Positions 17,089 through 26,940 are shown, counted from the stretch's first letter. The stretch is DNA of 64,000 nucleotides from Bacillus sp. AFS037270 (GCF_002585305.1 NZ_NUNF01000033.1:1-64000); one strand, 5' to 3'. The notes: generated from the letters alone by a model not told the origin. Translations and numbers: made by a program.

Positions 17089-17799
17089 TCAAATAAGAAG
17101 CAAACCGTCCACGTCCACAATTTCAATTTTTTTGTGTCCTCTCTGCTTAATGAATCCCTGTTCTTCAAGTTCCGCTAGTTTGCGGCTAATGGTTTCTGGA
17201 GTCGTTCCCAAATAAGAGGCCAGATTTTTTTTACTCATCGGTAAAAATATTTCCTTCGAATCAGAATCCTCTAGACATTCAGCAAGGAAACGTGCGATTC
17301 TTGTTTCCACTTTTTCCGTAGCAAAACGTGTAGTTTGCTTTTCCGACTGATCTAACCTGTTAGAAAATTCCTCTAGAATCTTTAAAGATATCGACGGATA
17401 TTTCAAAAGTAAGTTCTTAAGGTCTGCTTGATGGATGGTACAAACTTGAGAATCTGTCATCGCTTCTGCGAAAGATTTATGCATGTCGTTCCTAAATAAA
17501 GCCAATTCTCCCGTAAAATCACCAGGATTTAATATTCGGACCAATTGTTCTTTTCCTGTTTCCGAGAGTCGATAAATTCTAACTTTTCCTTTGTTAACTA
17601 TATAGAGTGAATTTGATTGGTCCCCTTCATGATAGATTAATTCACCTTTTTTAATAGAGACGGATTGAACCACTGCCATTATTTCATTCATTTGTTCCAC
17701 TTCCAAATGATTAAAAATGGGAACTAGTGAAACGCACGTTTTGTGTGAGCCGGTTTTAGAACATTCATGGTTTAGATGGCATTGATGAGTGTTATCCAT
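17089..17799 (-). CDS. FNR-like Crp-family oxygen regulator with N-terminal cysteines
   Basis: A 236-residue Crp/Fnr protein. Cys7, Cys13 and Cys22 lie in the N-terminal extension before VPIFNHL, and Cys120 sits in DSQVCTIHQADL, matching the place of Cys122 in Escherichia coli FNR. So it has a candidate [4Fe-4S] ligand set of the enterobacterial type, unlike Bacillus subtilis Fnr with its C-terminal cysteines. The recognition helix TTPETISRKLAELEEQG contains E..SR, which reads TTGAT half-sites, and a perfect TTGAT-N4-ATCAA box lies in the operon promoter, suggesting autoregulation. GGAGGG precedes the ATG. Confidence 0.88.
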   Translation of the reverse strand: MDNTHQCHLNHECSKTGSHKTCVSLVPIFNHLEVEQMNEIMAVVQSVSIKKGELIYHEGDQSNSLYIVNKGKVRIYRLSETGKEQLVRILNPGDFTGELALFRNDMHKSFAEAMTDSQVCTIHQADLKNLLLKYPSISLKILEEFSNRLDQSEKQTTRFATEKVETRIARFLAECLEDSDSKEIFLPMSKKNLASYLGTTPETISRKLAELEEQGFIKQRGHKKIEIVDVDGLLLI

Positions 17800-17837
17800 T
17801 TTCTTCCCTCCTCTCTTATTAGTCTTCTATTATTCCA

Positions 17838-18083
17838 TTAATTATAAATTTCATTATTTTGTTCATGTTGTATTTTCTTGGCAATAGCAAAACCACGCTC
17901 TTCAATGCTATTGATAATCTCCTTGCTGCTTATCAAACTGGGTTTATATTTTATGACGATTTTTCCTTTCGGCATCGAACCTTTGAAGGAAATGATTCCA
18001 CACAAGGCTTTTAACTCTTGTTCAATGGAATGAATGCTGTTAATGCAGCATATTCCAAGGACATATAATGTAACTTGGTACAT
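17838..18083 (-). CDS. Heavy-metal-associated (HMA) domain protein
   Basis: An 81-residue protein; ATG at 18083 chosen because GGAGAG lies eight bases upstream. The fold follows a ferredoxin-like HMA pattern (MYQVTLYVLGICC.NSI..IEQELKAL.GI...KGKIVIKY.P..IS..EIINSIEERGF). The metal loop is altered: GICCINS instead of GMxCxxC, so it keeps two adjacent cysteines. It may bind iron, copper or zinc weakly or serve another role. It is the first gene of the FNR-like cluster, 38 bases before the regulator. Confidence 0.7.
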   Translation of the reverse strand: MYQVTLYVLGICCINSIHSIEQELKALCGIISFKGSMPKGKIVIKYKPSLISSKEIINSIEERGFAIAKKIQHEQNNEIYN

Positions 18084-18192
18084 TGATGTTCTCTCCAATC
18101 TATTAGTAATTTATTTATTAAGTTGGCGTATTGCAGGCAGTTGATAGGTTGTCTAGTTGAACTGATTCTTAGTAATACCTACTCTTATCAGC

Positions 18193-18266
18193 TGATTATC
18201 ATTTTCATTTGTAACTTCTCTCTTATCATATGGGATATTGAACGCTCCATCCTTGATTTAAATCAA
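18193..18266 (-). promoter_or_regulatory. FNR-box class II promoter with overlapping Fur-like box
   Basis: TTGATTTAAATCAA (18253-18266) is a perfect FNR box. On the minus strand its centre lies 32 bases from the centre of TATGAT (18225-18230), the exact spacing of a class II FNR-activated promoter. TGATTATCATTTTCA (18193-18207), two mismatches from the Fur consensus TGATAATNATTATCA, lies just past the expected transcription start. The arrangement suggests activation without oxygen and repression by iron. Confidence 0.72.
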
Positions 18267-18379
18267 TTTTTTAAATTAAATTAAAAATCTTTTAACTGTA
18301 TTTTGTTTTTTTGCTGTGTATTCAGGGTCAAATACGTATTGATATATATATATTGAAGTTACCTATCGAAATTTAATTC

Positions 18380-18408
18380 AAAAAAAAACACTTGGGCTGC
18401 CCCAAGCA
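18380..18408 (-). terminator. Terminator after the 18418-18981 gene
   Basis: Minus strand: CTTGGG, GCAG loop, CCCAAG, then TG and a run of nine T. Confidence 0.75.
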
Positions 18409-18417
18409 TTTTTACGA

Positions 18418-18981
18418 TTAGAGAATATCTTTTTTTAGAGCGCTTTTAATCAGCTTTATCTCTCCATTTTTCGGGATTAATTCACTAATGTTTTCATATT
18501 TTTCTGTTTGGTTTTGTTCCCCCAATACGTATTCCTTAAAGGAGCAGCTAAAGAGTTTACGGGCCACTTTTCCTTTTTCACCAATTAGGTTGAACCAGCT
18601 TTGCCCCACATAAAAAGGATTCGTTAGGATATGATCAATGATATAAGTTATACGGTCCTTTTCCTCCTCTGGGCTAAATTTATTTTTCGAAGAAAGGGCC
18701 AAGATAAAATAGTTTTTAAACTTATCTAATTCTAGTAATTGGAGATGGTACTTTTCACGCTGTCTATGATTGAAATCCTTCAGGACTGTTTTGATACTTT
18801 TTTCAACGTCTATTTCAAATTTACTTGCATCTTTCCAGGTCGATAAACGGGAATCAAAAATAGACAGTGTTAGGATATAATAGGCAGCATAATTCTTTGG
18901 ATCATATACATCAGCAACTCGTTTTTCATCTTCCGGTTCCACAATAAACTTTTTATAATCAGCAAAGAAATTTTCAATCAT
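18418..18981 (-). CDS. Hypothetical 187-residue soluble protein
   Basis: A mostly helical, charged protein starting MIENFFADYKKFIVEPEDEKRV. No transmembrane segment, signal peptide or metal motif is visible; a single pair of cysteines is absent (one Cys in FSCSFKEY). AAAGAAGGTATACG precedes the ATG. It is single, between the FNR-like cluster and narGHJI, ends in a good terminator and has a long AT-rich upstream region. I do not recognise the family. Confidence 0.6.
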   Translation of the reverse strand: MIENFFADYKKFIVEPEDEKRVADVYDPKNYAAYYILTLSIFDSRLSTWKDASKFEIDVEKSIKTVLKDFNHRQREKYHLQLLELDKFKNYFILALSSKNKFSPEEEKDRITYIIDHILTNPFYVGQSWFNLIGEKGKVARKLFSCSFKEYVLGEQNQTEKYENISELIPKNGEIKLIKSALKKDIL

Positions 18982-19385
18982 ATCGTATACCTTCTTTCAT
19001 ACGTTGATAGAATAATTGAATAAGGCACTTTATATTTGTTCTATCTGCAACTCTTTTTGTTATGAAAAAAACATCCAGGTTCGATTTACTCATTCGTATT
19101 TATATCGTAAGTTCTTCTCGTAATCTGTCAAAATCAAGTCTATAAACTAGTGAATAATTATGTATATATATATTCATTTATCAAATTCAAAAATCCTGCT
19201 TATTGCTCCAAAATTCTGCATTTTCCACGATTTTTAATTAAAAAGTCCTATTATATGTCTAATGATTTGTCGTAACAGATCTTTTTGCCGAGCGAGCTTC
19301 CTATATGCTACCAAATCAATGTGTATATAATTGTTAGGATCTATTTTCTTGAATACAGGCATAAATAAAGACACCAGTTAACAAA
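18982..19385. other. 400-base gene-free stretch
   Basis: AT-rich DNA between the hypothetical gene and the nar terminator. No coding frame, RNA motif or FNR box seen; it presumably holds the promoter of the 18418-18981 gene. Confidence 0.4.
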
Positions 19386-19420
19386 GAAAAATGGCTTTGG
19401 TATTATCCCAAAGCCATTTC
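19386..19420 (-). terminator. Terminator of the nar operon
   Basis: Minus strand: AAATGGCTTTGG and CCAAAGCCATTT form a perfect 12-base stem followed by TTCTTTGTT, just after narI. Confidence 0.85.
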
Positions 19421-19431
19421 CTAAATCTTTA

Positions 19432-20115
19432 TTATTTATTATACCCATTCCTTGACCGATACTGCTGTGGTGCACGCGCCGGATAACGTAATGGAAAACT
19501 AAACATATGAACAAGCTTCGTAAATGGAATAGCCGCAAATAAAATAAACGAACAAATCACATGAACCTTAAAAAGTGTAGGAACGCCCAACATTAGCTCT
19601 GATTTGGGATGAAAGGTAAACAAACTTCTAAACCATGGAGCGATGGATAAACGATATTCATATTCTCCCACGGTTGTATTATAAATCAGGGTCATATAGG
19701 TTCCTAGACCTGCCACCAAAAGGAGCCAGATAATCGTGAAATAGGAACCGCCAGTGGTATGGGCACGAACTCTTGGAAATAAGAATTTTCGAATGAGCAT
19801 TAAGATTAACCCTAAGACCACCATTAATCCTGCAAACCCGCCACCTGCAATCGCAAAGAAATGGTACACCTCGTCTTCTACACCCATTGCGTTATAAACT
19901 CCAATGGGGATTAATACCCCCATTATGTGTCCGATAAATGCGAATATTATCCCATAATGAAAAACAACCGAGGCCACGCGCAGCCATTTTTTTTCAAAAA
20001 TTTCAGTGGATGGCGCCGTCCAACTTTTTCCTCGAAAAACAAATCGGTAAAACGTCGCGACAATTAGAATAGTTCCACATATATAGGGGAAAATGGTCCA
20101 CCAAAATAAATCCAT
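19432..20115 (-). CDS. narI: Respiratory nitrate reductase gamma subunit
   Basis: A 227-residue cytochrome b with five transmembrane helices, the normal NarI length. Heme-ligating histidines are visible in VVFHYGIIFAFIGHIMGV and KVHVICSFILFAAIPFTKLVHMF. NarI anchors NarGH on the inner face of the membrane and passes electrons from menaquinol to NarH. Last gene of narGHJI, 16 bases after narJ, followed by a strong terminator. Confidence 0.96.
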   Translation of the reverse strand: MDLFWWTIFPYICGTILIVATFYRFVFRGKSWTAPSTEIFEKKWLRVASVVFHYGIIFAFIGHIMGVLIPIGVYNAMGVEDEVYHFFAIAGGGFAGLMVVLGLILMLIRKFLFPRVRAHTTGGSYFTIIWLLLVAGLGTYMTLIYNTTVGEYEYRLSIAPWFRSLFTFHPKSELMLGVPTLFKVHVICSFILFAAIPFTKLVHMFSFPLRYPARAPQQYRSRNGYNK

Positions 20116-20131
20116 CTCGAGGCCCTCCTTT

Positions 20132-20734
20132 TTAGCGATACATCAATGGATATGGCAGTTCATCTAAATCCGCTTGTTCCCGAAGTATTTCTAAAGCAGA
20201 AATTTCTTCTGTTCCAGGCGTTTCAAAAACAAACATCATTAATAACTCAATCGCTTTCTTGTACGGATTTTCATCAGGAAGATTAGAAAGAATCCGATTG
20301 ATCGCATAGGCTAGCCTTCGGGATAACTTTTCGAATTGATCATCTTCCGGGGCAACCGCCACTAATTCTAACAACATGGGGATATAATCCGCCAATTCAT
20401 TCCGAACGGTCTCAAATCCCCCGTCTATAATCAGCTTTTGCAATTGAATCAGGGCCATCCCCCGATTTCTGCTGTCTCCTAACTCATGGGCTGTTAAGTA
20501 AAGGTTCGTTTTATCTTTGTAATCAAAGGTATTCACATATAATTCTTGCAAATCCGTTAAAACCAGCTGATAAAGAGGATCGATTCTCTCTACTACTTCC
20601 TTTTGAATCTCTTCTGAATGAATCTGTTCATGAATAAAAGAGATAATCATCTCTCGTTCGTCATAAAAAGCTTCATCTGGATAATCCATAACACGTGACA
20701 GGATGACTAAAATTGCCTTTTTTTCATTGGTCAA
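20132..20734 (-). CDS. narJ: Nitrate reductase assembly chaperone
   Basis: A 200-residue TorD/NarJ-family chaperone. The motif [27 protein letters not shown] is the NarJ signature (Y..TFD....LYL.....GD.R.RG). It binds NarG and times insertion of the molybdenum cofactor and Fe-S cluster; it is not part of the final enzyme. Overlaps narH by four bases (ATGA), so translation is coupled. Confidence 0.96.
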   Translation of the reverse strand: MTNEKKAILVILSRVMDYPDEAFYDEREMIISFIHEQIHSEEIQKEVVERIDPLYQLVLTDLQELYVNTFDYKDKTNLYLTAHELGDSRNRGMALIQLQKLIIDGGFETVRNELADYIPMLLELVAVAPEDDQFEKLSRRLAYAINRILSNLPDENPYKKAIELLMMFVFETPGTEEISALEILREQADLDELPYPLMYR

Positions 20735-22233
20735 GCATTTTCACTTCTTTCAAATGGGTAAGTGGTCATTCCTTCAGGCGGCGCTAAATCTTCGATGCTG
20801 CAAGCCCCTTGTTTGTAATGTAAATCATCATTCATTTCACGACGGCCAGTAGGAATGACAAAGCGTTCATTATACTTGGCCACCGCAAGCAGCCGAGCCA
20901 TTTCTTCTAGTTCTTCGTTTGTCGTACTTGCTTCATCCATCAATTTGGTTAATTTTTGCGCATCCACGCCGCCGACCGTTTTCGAACGCATATACACTCT
21001 CATCGCGGCCATTTTTAATAAGACCTTACGGATAACAGTCGTGTCATCTGCAGTTAATAGTGAGGCTAAATATTCCATTGGAATTCTCATTTGATCCACA
21101 GCTGGAATATAACCTTCCGCGCTTAATTCTTGTTCATTTGTAATGTGATTCATAATTGGACTAAGTGGTGGCACATACCATACCATTGGCAATGTCCTGT
21201 ACTCGGGATGCAGTGGCAGTGCAATTTTCCACTTGATCGCCATTTTATAGACCGGTGATTCCTGCGCACTTTGGATCCAGCTGTAATTGATCCCTTGTTC
21301 TTGTGCTTTTTCAATCACCTCTGGATCAAACGGATCGAGAAAAACAGACAGCTGTGATTCATATAAATCTTTTGGGTCTTCCACCGATGCCGCTGCTTTC
21401 ACTTTATCTGCATCATATAAAACAACCCCAATGTAGCGAATCCTGCCGACACATGTTTCCGAACAAATCGTAGGCAGTCCTGCTTCTGTGCGTGGATAAC
21501 AGAAATTACATTTTTCCGCTTTATGGGTATTCCAATTATAGTAGACCTTATGATAGGGACAACCGTTTGTACAAAAGCGCCAGCCGCGGCAGGCATCTTG
21601 GTCCACCAACACGATTCCATCTTCGTCACGCTTATATAAAGCACCTGATGGGCAAGATGCTACACAGGATGGATTTAAGCAATGCTCGCAAATCCTCGGT
21701 AAATACATCATAAACGTTTTTTCATATTCGGTTTTGATATGCTCTTGAAGCTTTCGAACATTCGGATCATTCGGAACCGATTCACTTCCACCCGCTAAAT
21801 CATCATCCCAATTCGGTCCCCATTCAGGTTTGTCGATATAGTTCCCAGTTATCATGGACCGTGGACGTGCAACAGGGATACTCTCCCCTTTGTCGCGCTT
21901 ATGCAGATGCTGAAAATCATACGTCCACGGTTCATAAAATTCGTTCAAATCCGCCATGTTTGGATTGTAGAAAATATTCGCCAGCTTGGAAAGAGGTCCA
22001 CCCGCTCTTAAATGTAATTTCCCATTTCGGAGAACCCAGCCGCCTTTATAGCGATCAGTGTTCTCCCATTCTCTTGGGTAGCCTACCCCAGGTCTGGTTT
22101 CGACATTATTGAACCATACATATTCCGTTCCCGGCCGGTTCGTCCAAACATTTTTACATGTGACAGAGCAAGTGTGACAGCCAATACACTTATCAAGATG
22201 CATGACCATGGCCACTTGTGCCTTAATCCTCAA
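20731..22233 (-). CDS. narH: Respiratory nitrate reductase beta subunit
   Basis: A 500-residue iron-sulfur protein. Four cysteine groups are visible: [11 protein letters not shown] near the N-terminus, [26 protein letters not shown] (Trp in place of the second Cys, the sign of a [3Fe-4S] cluster) and CNFCYPR...CSETC. It carries electrons from NarI to NarG. Overlaps narG by 11 bases. Confidence 0.97.
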   Translation of the reverse strand: MRIKAQVAMVMHLDKCIGCHTCSVTCKNVWTNRPGTEYVWFNNVETRPGVGYPREWENTDRYKGGWVLRNGKLHLRAGGPLSKLANIFYNPNMADLNEFYEPWTYDFQHLHKRDKGESIPVARPRSMITGNYIDKPEWGPNWDDDLAGGSESVPNDPNVRKLQEHIKTEYEKTFMMYLPRICEHCLNPSCVASCPSGALYKRDEDGIVLVDQDACRGWRFCTNGCPYHKVYYNWNTHKAEKCNFCYPRTEAGLPTICSETCVGRIRYIGVVLYDADKVKAAASVEDPKDLYESQLSVFLDPFDPEVIEKAQEQGINYSWIQSAQESPVYKMAIKWKIALPLHPEYRTLPMVWYVPPLSPIMNHITNEQELSAEGYIPAVDQMRIPMEYLASLLTADDTTVIRKVLLKMAAMRVYMRSKTVGGVDAQKLTKLMDEASTTNEELEEMARLLAVAKYNERFVIPTGRREMNDDLHYKQGACSIEDLAPPEGMTTYPFERSENA

Positions 22234-25200
22234 GCCAATCGACCTCCTTTAACGGCCGGATAATCGTCATCGTATCCCTTTGACTTCCTGTTGGGCCATA
22301 ATAATTAAATCCATAGCTTAATTGCGAATATCCGCCAATCATATGGGTCGCTTTTGGATAAATTCTGGTGACACTATTATGCGTTCCGCCACGAACTTTG
22401 TTGATCGTATTTCCTGGAACGCCCATATGGCGGTCTTGGGCATGGTACATATAAACGGCCCCTCTTGGCATACGGTATGTTAAGACAGCTCTTGCGACGA
22501 CCACTCCGTTTCGGTTATACATTTCAATCCAATCATTGTCCTTAATGCCGATAGAAGCGCCATCTTCTTCATTCATCCAAACCACTTGCCAGCCGCGGAA
22601 CAACTGAGCCATATTATTGGTGTCGGTAAACATGGTATGGATCCCCCATTTTTGGTGAGGAGTCATATACCTAAGCGTAATTGATTTTCCTTGTGTTTCG
22701 ACTTCTTTTTCTCCTTTGACAAACGCCCCTTTTGTAATCGGAGGAATGTATAATGGGAGACCTTCCCCAAAATCCAAAATGACTTCATGGTCAAGATAAA
22801 AGCTTTGCCTTCCTGTTAACGTATGCCATGGGATATTAAATTCTTTATTAACCGTAAAAGGAGAGTAACGGCGATTATCGTTCTCCATTCCACTCCAAAC
22901 TGGAGTAGAGATTGCCGGTCTCGGTTGGATGGTTAAGGCATCTAAGGTATAATCCTCTTCCTCGCGCCCTTCAGACACATGCGAAAGCTTTTTGCCGGTC
23001 TTTTCCTCCATCGATTTCCAGCCTTCCACCGCTCTTTTTCCATTGGTGGCCCCCGACATTAACAGAATCGCATTAATCGCTTTTTTATCAGAGTAAAGGT
23101 CAGGGTACCCTTTTCCTATGCCCACGTGTTTAGACGGGCCAAGTCGATCAAGTAATTCTTTGTAGACCTTGTCACCAGGGATTTTTACCCCTTTTGTTCC
23201 ATAGCCGTTCTTTATATTCGGTCCAACGGTAATCCACATGTCGTAGACATTGGGATAATCCCGTTTGACGAAATTAAAGTTTGGCAGCGTTTTTCCAGGG
23301 ATCGCTTCTACCTCACCCTTACGCCAATCTTTCACTTTACCAAATGGCTGCGCAATTTCATTGATCGTGTCATGTGCAAGTGGCGATAACACAAGGTCTT
23401 CTTGTGCTGGAAGATGATTTTTGGCGAGTTCCGAAAAACTTTTGGCAATTTCCCTGAAAGCATCCCAGTCACTTCTCGTCTCCCAAGGAGGAGAAATTGC
23501 TGCATTGAATGGGTGGACAAATGGATGTAGATCTGTACTACTAATATCGTACTTTTCATACCAAGTGGCAGCTGGCAAAATGATATCGGAGAAAAGACCT
23601 GAACTGGTCATCCTGAAATCCATGCTGACAAACAGATCCGTTTTTCCTTCAGGCGGTTTTTCTGAAAGATTAACGTGTTCCGGCTGCCAAGAATTCGTGG
23701 GATCGCCTAACACAGAATCCTGTGAGCCTATTAAATGTTTGACAAAATACTCATGTCCTTTTCCGCTATCCCCCAAAAGATTCGAGCGCCAATTGAAAAA
23801 GACGCGCGGGAAGTTGCGAGGATCATTGGGATTTTCAATCGCAAAATCGAGCTTACCTTCGACAAGTTGTTTGGTAATATCTTTGATGACGGCATGATCA
23901 TCTTTATGCCGAGTGCGTGCCTCTTTCACTATATCTAAAGAATTTTGCGATAGCTGAGGGAAGCTTGGCAGCCACCCCAATCGGGCAGAAAGAGCATTGA
24001 AATCGGCCGGATGCATATTGGAGTATTGACTGCCCCATTCGGTTTCTTCTTCCCTTTTTTCATATTCATAACGGAATTGTTCCGTTGCAAAATAAAAGAA
24101 CGAAGTACCGTTCATAAATCTTGGGGATTTTACCCAATCATTGGCAAAGGCAATTTGAGAAAAGCCCTCTAAAGGACGAACCTTTTCCTGACCAACATAA
24201 TGAGCCCAGCCGCCGCCATTGACTCCTTGGGAACCCGTTAATAAAACCAGATTTAAAATAGAACGGTAAATTTGATCGCTATGGAACCAGTGATTCGTTC
24301 CGCCGCCCATCGCAATCATTGATTTCCCTTTGGTAAGGGCTGCATTTTCGGCAAATTCTCTAGCCACTTGAATCACATGTGCTCTATTCACCCCTGTAAT
24401 ACTCTCTTGCCATGCTGGTGTATAAGGGCTTTTATCGTCATTATAGTCTGTTGGGTAATCGCCTTTTAGACCTCTGCTAATCCCAGTATGGGCGAGCATT
24501 AGATCATAGACAGTGGTAATGATTAATTCATTACCGGATTTGTCTTTTATTTTTTTAATCGGGACTTCCCGTTTAATTAATCCGCCATCTTTTTCACCAA
24601 AGTACGGAAACTCGACCATGGCGTTGTCATCTGAATCATCTAAAAAACTCATTCGAGGATTAATTTGATATAAATCAAGATTCCACTCTTTTCCATTATC
24701 CCAACGAAAACCCTCGCTGCCGTTCGGGATCGCAAAGTCATCGGTCGTTTCGTCCCACACAACCGTTTTCCATTCACCTAGTTCTGTCTGGTCGGAAAGG
24801 TCTGAGGCACGCAAGAAACGGTCTGAACGATAGTTTTCATTCTTTTTGCTTAATGTGATGATACATGGCAGATCCGTATATTGCTTGGCATACTCCACGA
24901 AATAGGGTGTTTCTTTATCCACATAGAATTCTTTTAAAATGACATGGGTCATCGCCATCGCCAAAGCTCCGTCTGTCCCTGCTTTAGCCGGAAGCCACAG
25001 GTCGGCAAACTTTTCATACTCGGCGTAATCCGGACTGACGCCGACTACTTTTGTTCCATTGTATCTAGACTCCACCATAAAATGAGCATCAGGTGTTCTA
25101 GTTTGCGGAATGTTGGTCCCCCAAATAATAAAATATTTTGTGTTATACCAATCTGCACTTTCCGGCACATCCGTTTGGTCGCCCCATACCTGCGGGGAAG

Positions 25201-25888
25201 CCGGCGGCAAGTCCGCATACCAATCGTAAAAACTTAAAATCGTTCCACCGATTAGAGATAAAAACCTCGTTCCGCCAGAATAGCTCACCATCGACATCGC
25301 TGGGATAGGACTAAAACCCACTACCCGGTCAGGACCATATTTTTTAATGGTATAAATACTTGCTGCCGCAATCATTTCACATATATCTTTCCAGGTTCCA
25401 CGGACAAAGCCACCTTTACCGCGTGCTTTCACGTATCGTTCCCGTTTTTCCGGATTCGTCACGATATTTTCCCAGGCTTGGACAGGATTATCCGCTTTGA
25501 TAAGTTCCTCTTTCCATAACGCATAAAGGTCTCCGCGAACATAGGGATATTTCACCCGAGTAGGGCTGTAGGTATACCAGGAAAAACTGGCCCCACGAGG
25601 ACAGCCTCTTGGCTCGTATTCTGGAAAGTCATCCCCTGTAGAAGGATAGTCGGTCTGCTGCGTTTCCCACGTGATGATGCCATCTTTCACATGAATCTTC
25701 CAGCTGCAAGAACCCGTGCAATTCACTCCATGTGTGGAACGGACGACTTTATCGTGTCCCCATCTGTTTCGATAGCTCGATTCCCAATCACGCGGGCGAG
25801 GACTTTCTTCTGTACAGCCTTCATTTATGCGCTCTCCTCGGATGAGATGTTTGAGGGAATGCAGCAAATTATTTTTATTCTGTTCCAT
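22223..25888 (-). CDS. narG: Respiratory nitrate reductase alpha subunit (molybdenum)
   Basis: A full-length 1221-residue catalytic subunit. The N-terminal FS0 cluster motif HGVNCTGSCSWKIHVKDG (His plus three Cys with later C in CPRGAS) is present, as are the bis-MGD domains. It reduces nitrate to nitrite on the cytoplasmic face. There is no twin-arginine peptide, as expected for NarG remnants with only a vestige. The start overlaps the preceding small gene by 14 bases, so the operon begins further upstream. Confidence 0.97.
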   Translation of the reverse strand: MEQNKNNLLHSLKHLIRGERINEGCTEESPRPRDWESSYRNRWGHDKVVRSTHGVNCTGSCSWKIHVKDGIITWETQQTDYPSTGDDFPEYEPRGCPRGASFSWYTYSPTRVKYPYVRGDLYALWKEELIKADNPVQAWENIVTNPEKRERYVKARGKGGFVRGTWKDICEMIAAASIYTIKKYGPDRVVGFSPIPAMSMVSYSGGTRFLSLIGGTILSFYDWYADLPPASPQVWGDQTDVPESADWYNTKYFIIWGTNIPQTRTPDAHFMVESRYNGTKVVGVSPDYAEYEKFADLWLPAKAGTDGALAMAMTHVILKEFYVDKETPYFVEYAKQYTDLPCIITLSKKNENYRSDRFLRASDLSDQTELGEWKTVVWDETTDDFAIPNGSEGFRWDNGKEWNLDLYQINPRMSFLDDSDDNAMVEFPYFGEKDGGLIKREVPIKKIKDKSGNELIITTVYDLMLAHTGISRGLKGDYPTDYNDDKSPYTPAWQESITGVNRAHVIQVAREFAENAALTKGKSMIAMGGGTNHWFHSDQIYRSILNLVLLTGSQGVNGGGWAHYVGQEKVRPLEGFSQIAFANDWVKSPRFMNGTSFFYFATEQFRYEYEKREEETEWGSQYSNMHPADFNALSARLGWLPSFPQLSQNSLDIVKEARTRHKDDHAVIKDITKQLVEGKLDFAIENPNDPRNFPRVFFNWRSNLLGDSGKGHEYFVKHLIGSQDSVLGDPTNSWQPEHVNLSEKPPEGKTDLFVSMDFRMTSSGLFSDIILPAATWYEKYDISSTDLHPFVHPFNAAISPPWETRSDWDAFREIAKSFSELAKNHLPAQEDLVLSPLAHDTINEIAQPFGKVKDWRKGEVEAIPGKTLPNFNFVKRDYPNVYDMWITVGPNIKNGYGTKGVKIPGDKVYKELLDRLGPSKHVGIGKGYPDLYSDKKAINAILLMSGATNGKRAVEGWKSMEEKTGKKLSHVSEGREEEDYTLDALTIQPRPAISTPVWSGMENDNRRYSPFTVNKEFNIPWHTLTGRQSFYLDHEVILDFGEGLPLYIPPITKGAFVKGEKEVETQGKSITLRYMTPHQKWGIHTMFTDTNNMAQLFRGWQVVWMNEEDGASIGIKDNDWIEMYNRNGVVVARAVLTYRMPRGAVYMYHAQDRHMGVPGNTINKVRGGTHNSVTRIYPKATHMIGGYSQLSYGFNYYGPTGSQRDTMTIIRPLKEVDWLED

Positions 25889-26165
25889 TCAATTCATCTC
25901 TGCCTTTCATTAAATCTCTTAACGGGTTAAAATTTTCTCCCACTAAGCGATATGAGTTTCTACCAGAATGAAAGTCTTCCAAAAAAACAGGCCAATTGGC
26001 GGCATTTGCTGCTGATAAGATCAGGCGTTGCAACAAATTCATATCATTTATGGAATAAATATCTTCGATCATTTCACCAGGAATCGATCCAAATCTCATC
26101 CGAAGTAAAGCGATTAAATCTTCTCGATCATCGACGAGTAGTGCATCTGATTCAAATGAGAACAA
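25875..26165 (-). CDS. Nar-operon accessory protein A, unknown function
   Basis: A 96-residue protein starting at a TTG with AAAGGAG ten bases upstream. The middle, LIALLRMRFGSIPGEMIEDI followed by LLQRLILSAANAANWPVFL, is a helical pattern like the small C-terminal domain known from DUF4351 proteins. It overlaps narG by 14 bases and so is almost certainly co-transcribed with it. Function unknown; context suggests assembly or protection of the nitrate reductase. Confidence 0.65.
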   Translation of the reverse strand: MFSFESDALLVDDREDLIALLRMRFGSIPGEMIEDIYSINDMNLLQRLILSAANAANWPVFLEDFHSGRNSYRLVGENFNPLRDLMKGRDELNGTE

Positions 26166-26180
26166 ACTCTTTCAGCTCCT

Positions 26181-26486
26181 TTATTGCTTCATCATTTTAA
26201 AGTAATCTGTAATGAGGAAGGATTTACATGTTTCTGCCGCTTCTTGAAAAAAGTGAGTCACGTCTTCACCAGGATGTTTTACCTGTTCACCAGTGAAATG
26301 TTTTGTTGAGACTTGCGAAAAATCAGCCGCAAACCTTATTGAGACATCATAGCCATCATCTTCTTTAATCGCCGTTGCGTGAACATCATACGGGTGAATA
26401 TGATAGGCTGCAAAAATGTCTGCCATTCTGTCATATAGGGCTGGCACAGCATAACGTAATAGTCTTTCTTCAAGCAATATCTTCAC
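26181..26486 (-). CDS. Nar-operon accessory protein B, unknown function
   Basis: A 101-residue soluble protein starting MKILLEERLLRYAVPALYDR, with histidines in FAAYHIHPYDVHATAI and THFFQEAAETC. It overlaps the hemerythrin-like gene by 17 bases and precedes accessory gene A by 15, forming one transcription unit with narGHJI. I do not recognise a family. Confidence 0.65.
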   Translation of the reverse strand: MKILLEERLLRYAVPALYDRMADIFAAYHIHPYDVHATAIKEDDGYDVSIRFAADFSQVSTKHFTGEQVKHPGEDVTHFFQEAAETCKSFLITDYFKMMKQ

Positions 26487-26940
26487 CTTTTTCCATTATT
26501 TCCATTGTATAGCTTTCGTTATGTGACAGGAGGTTATTCATTTCATCTTCATTATGGATAGAGTCAACAATAATTAAGGAATCTAGTAAGGAGACCATTC
26601 TTTCATCAATCTGATCGTTTATCAGCAGATTCTTCATTTGTTCTACCATTTTCCGCATAAGGTCATGATCACGAGTGAGCTGGAGGACAGTGGGATGTAA
26701 AGAGGGATGCTCCTCAACCATTTCCTTATATAATCCTTCTTCTTCCGAATTTGCATGTTGTAAGGTTCTAGATTCCCAATGTTCAATCACTACCTCTGCT
26801 ACTTTTAGGGCTTTCTCTCTTTGGTCTTCTCTTAGGCATTTTTGCAATAACATCCGTAATTCTATCGCTTCATTTAACGCTGATTCATGTATGGCTGTAT
26901 GGGCATCCTGCTTTCGTAAACTCGGTCCTGACAAGTTCAA
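26470..26940 (-). CDS. Hemerythrin-like (HHE) protein of the nar operon
   Basis: A 156-residue four-helix protein. Candidate di-iron ligands lie in HESALNEAIELRMLL, LQHANSEEEGLY, TRDHDLMRKM and SIHNEDEMNNLL, matching the H...HxxxE...H...HxxxD/E plan of hemerythrin HHE proteins. Such proteins bind oxygen or nitric oxide and often help repair or shield Fe-S and Mo enzymes under nitrosative stress. It is the first gene of the nar unit; only 98 bases separate it from narK. Confidence 0.78.
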   Translation of the reverse strand: MNLSGPSLRKQDAHTAIHESALNEAIELRMLLQKCLREDQREKALKVAEVVIEHWESRTLQHANSEEEGLYKEMVEEHPSLHPTVLQLTRDHDLMRKMVEQMKNLLINDQIDERMVSLLDSLIIVDSIHNEDEMNNLLSHNESYTMEIMEKGEDIA

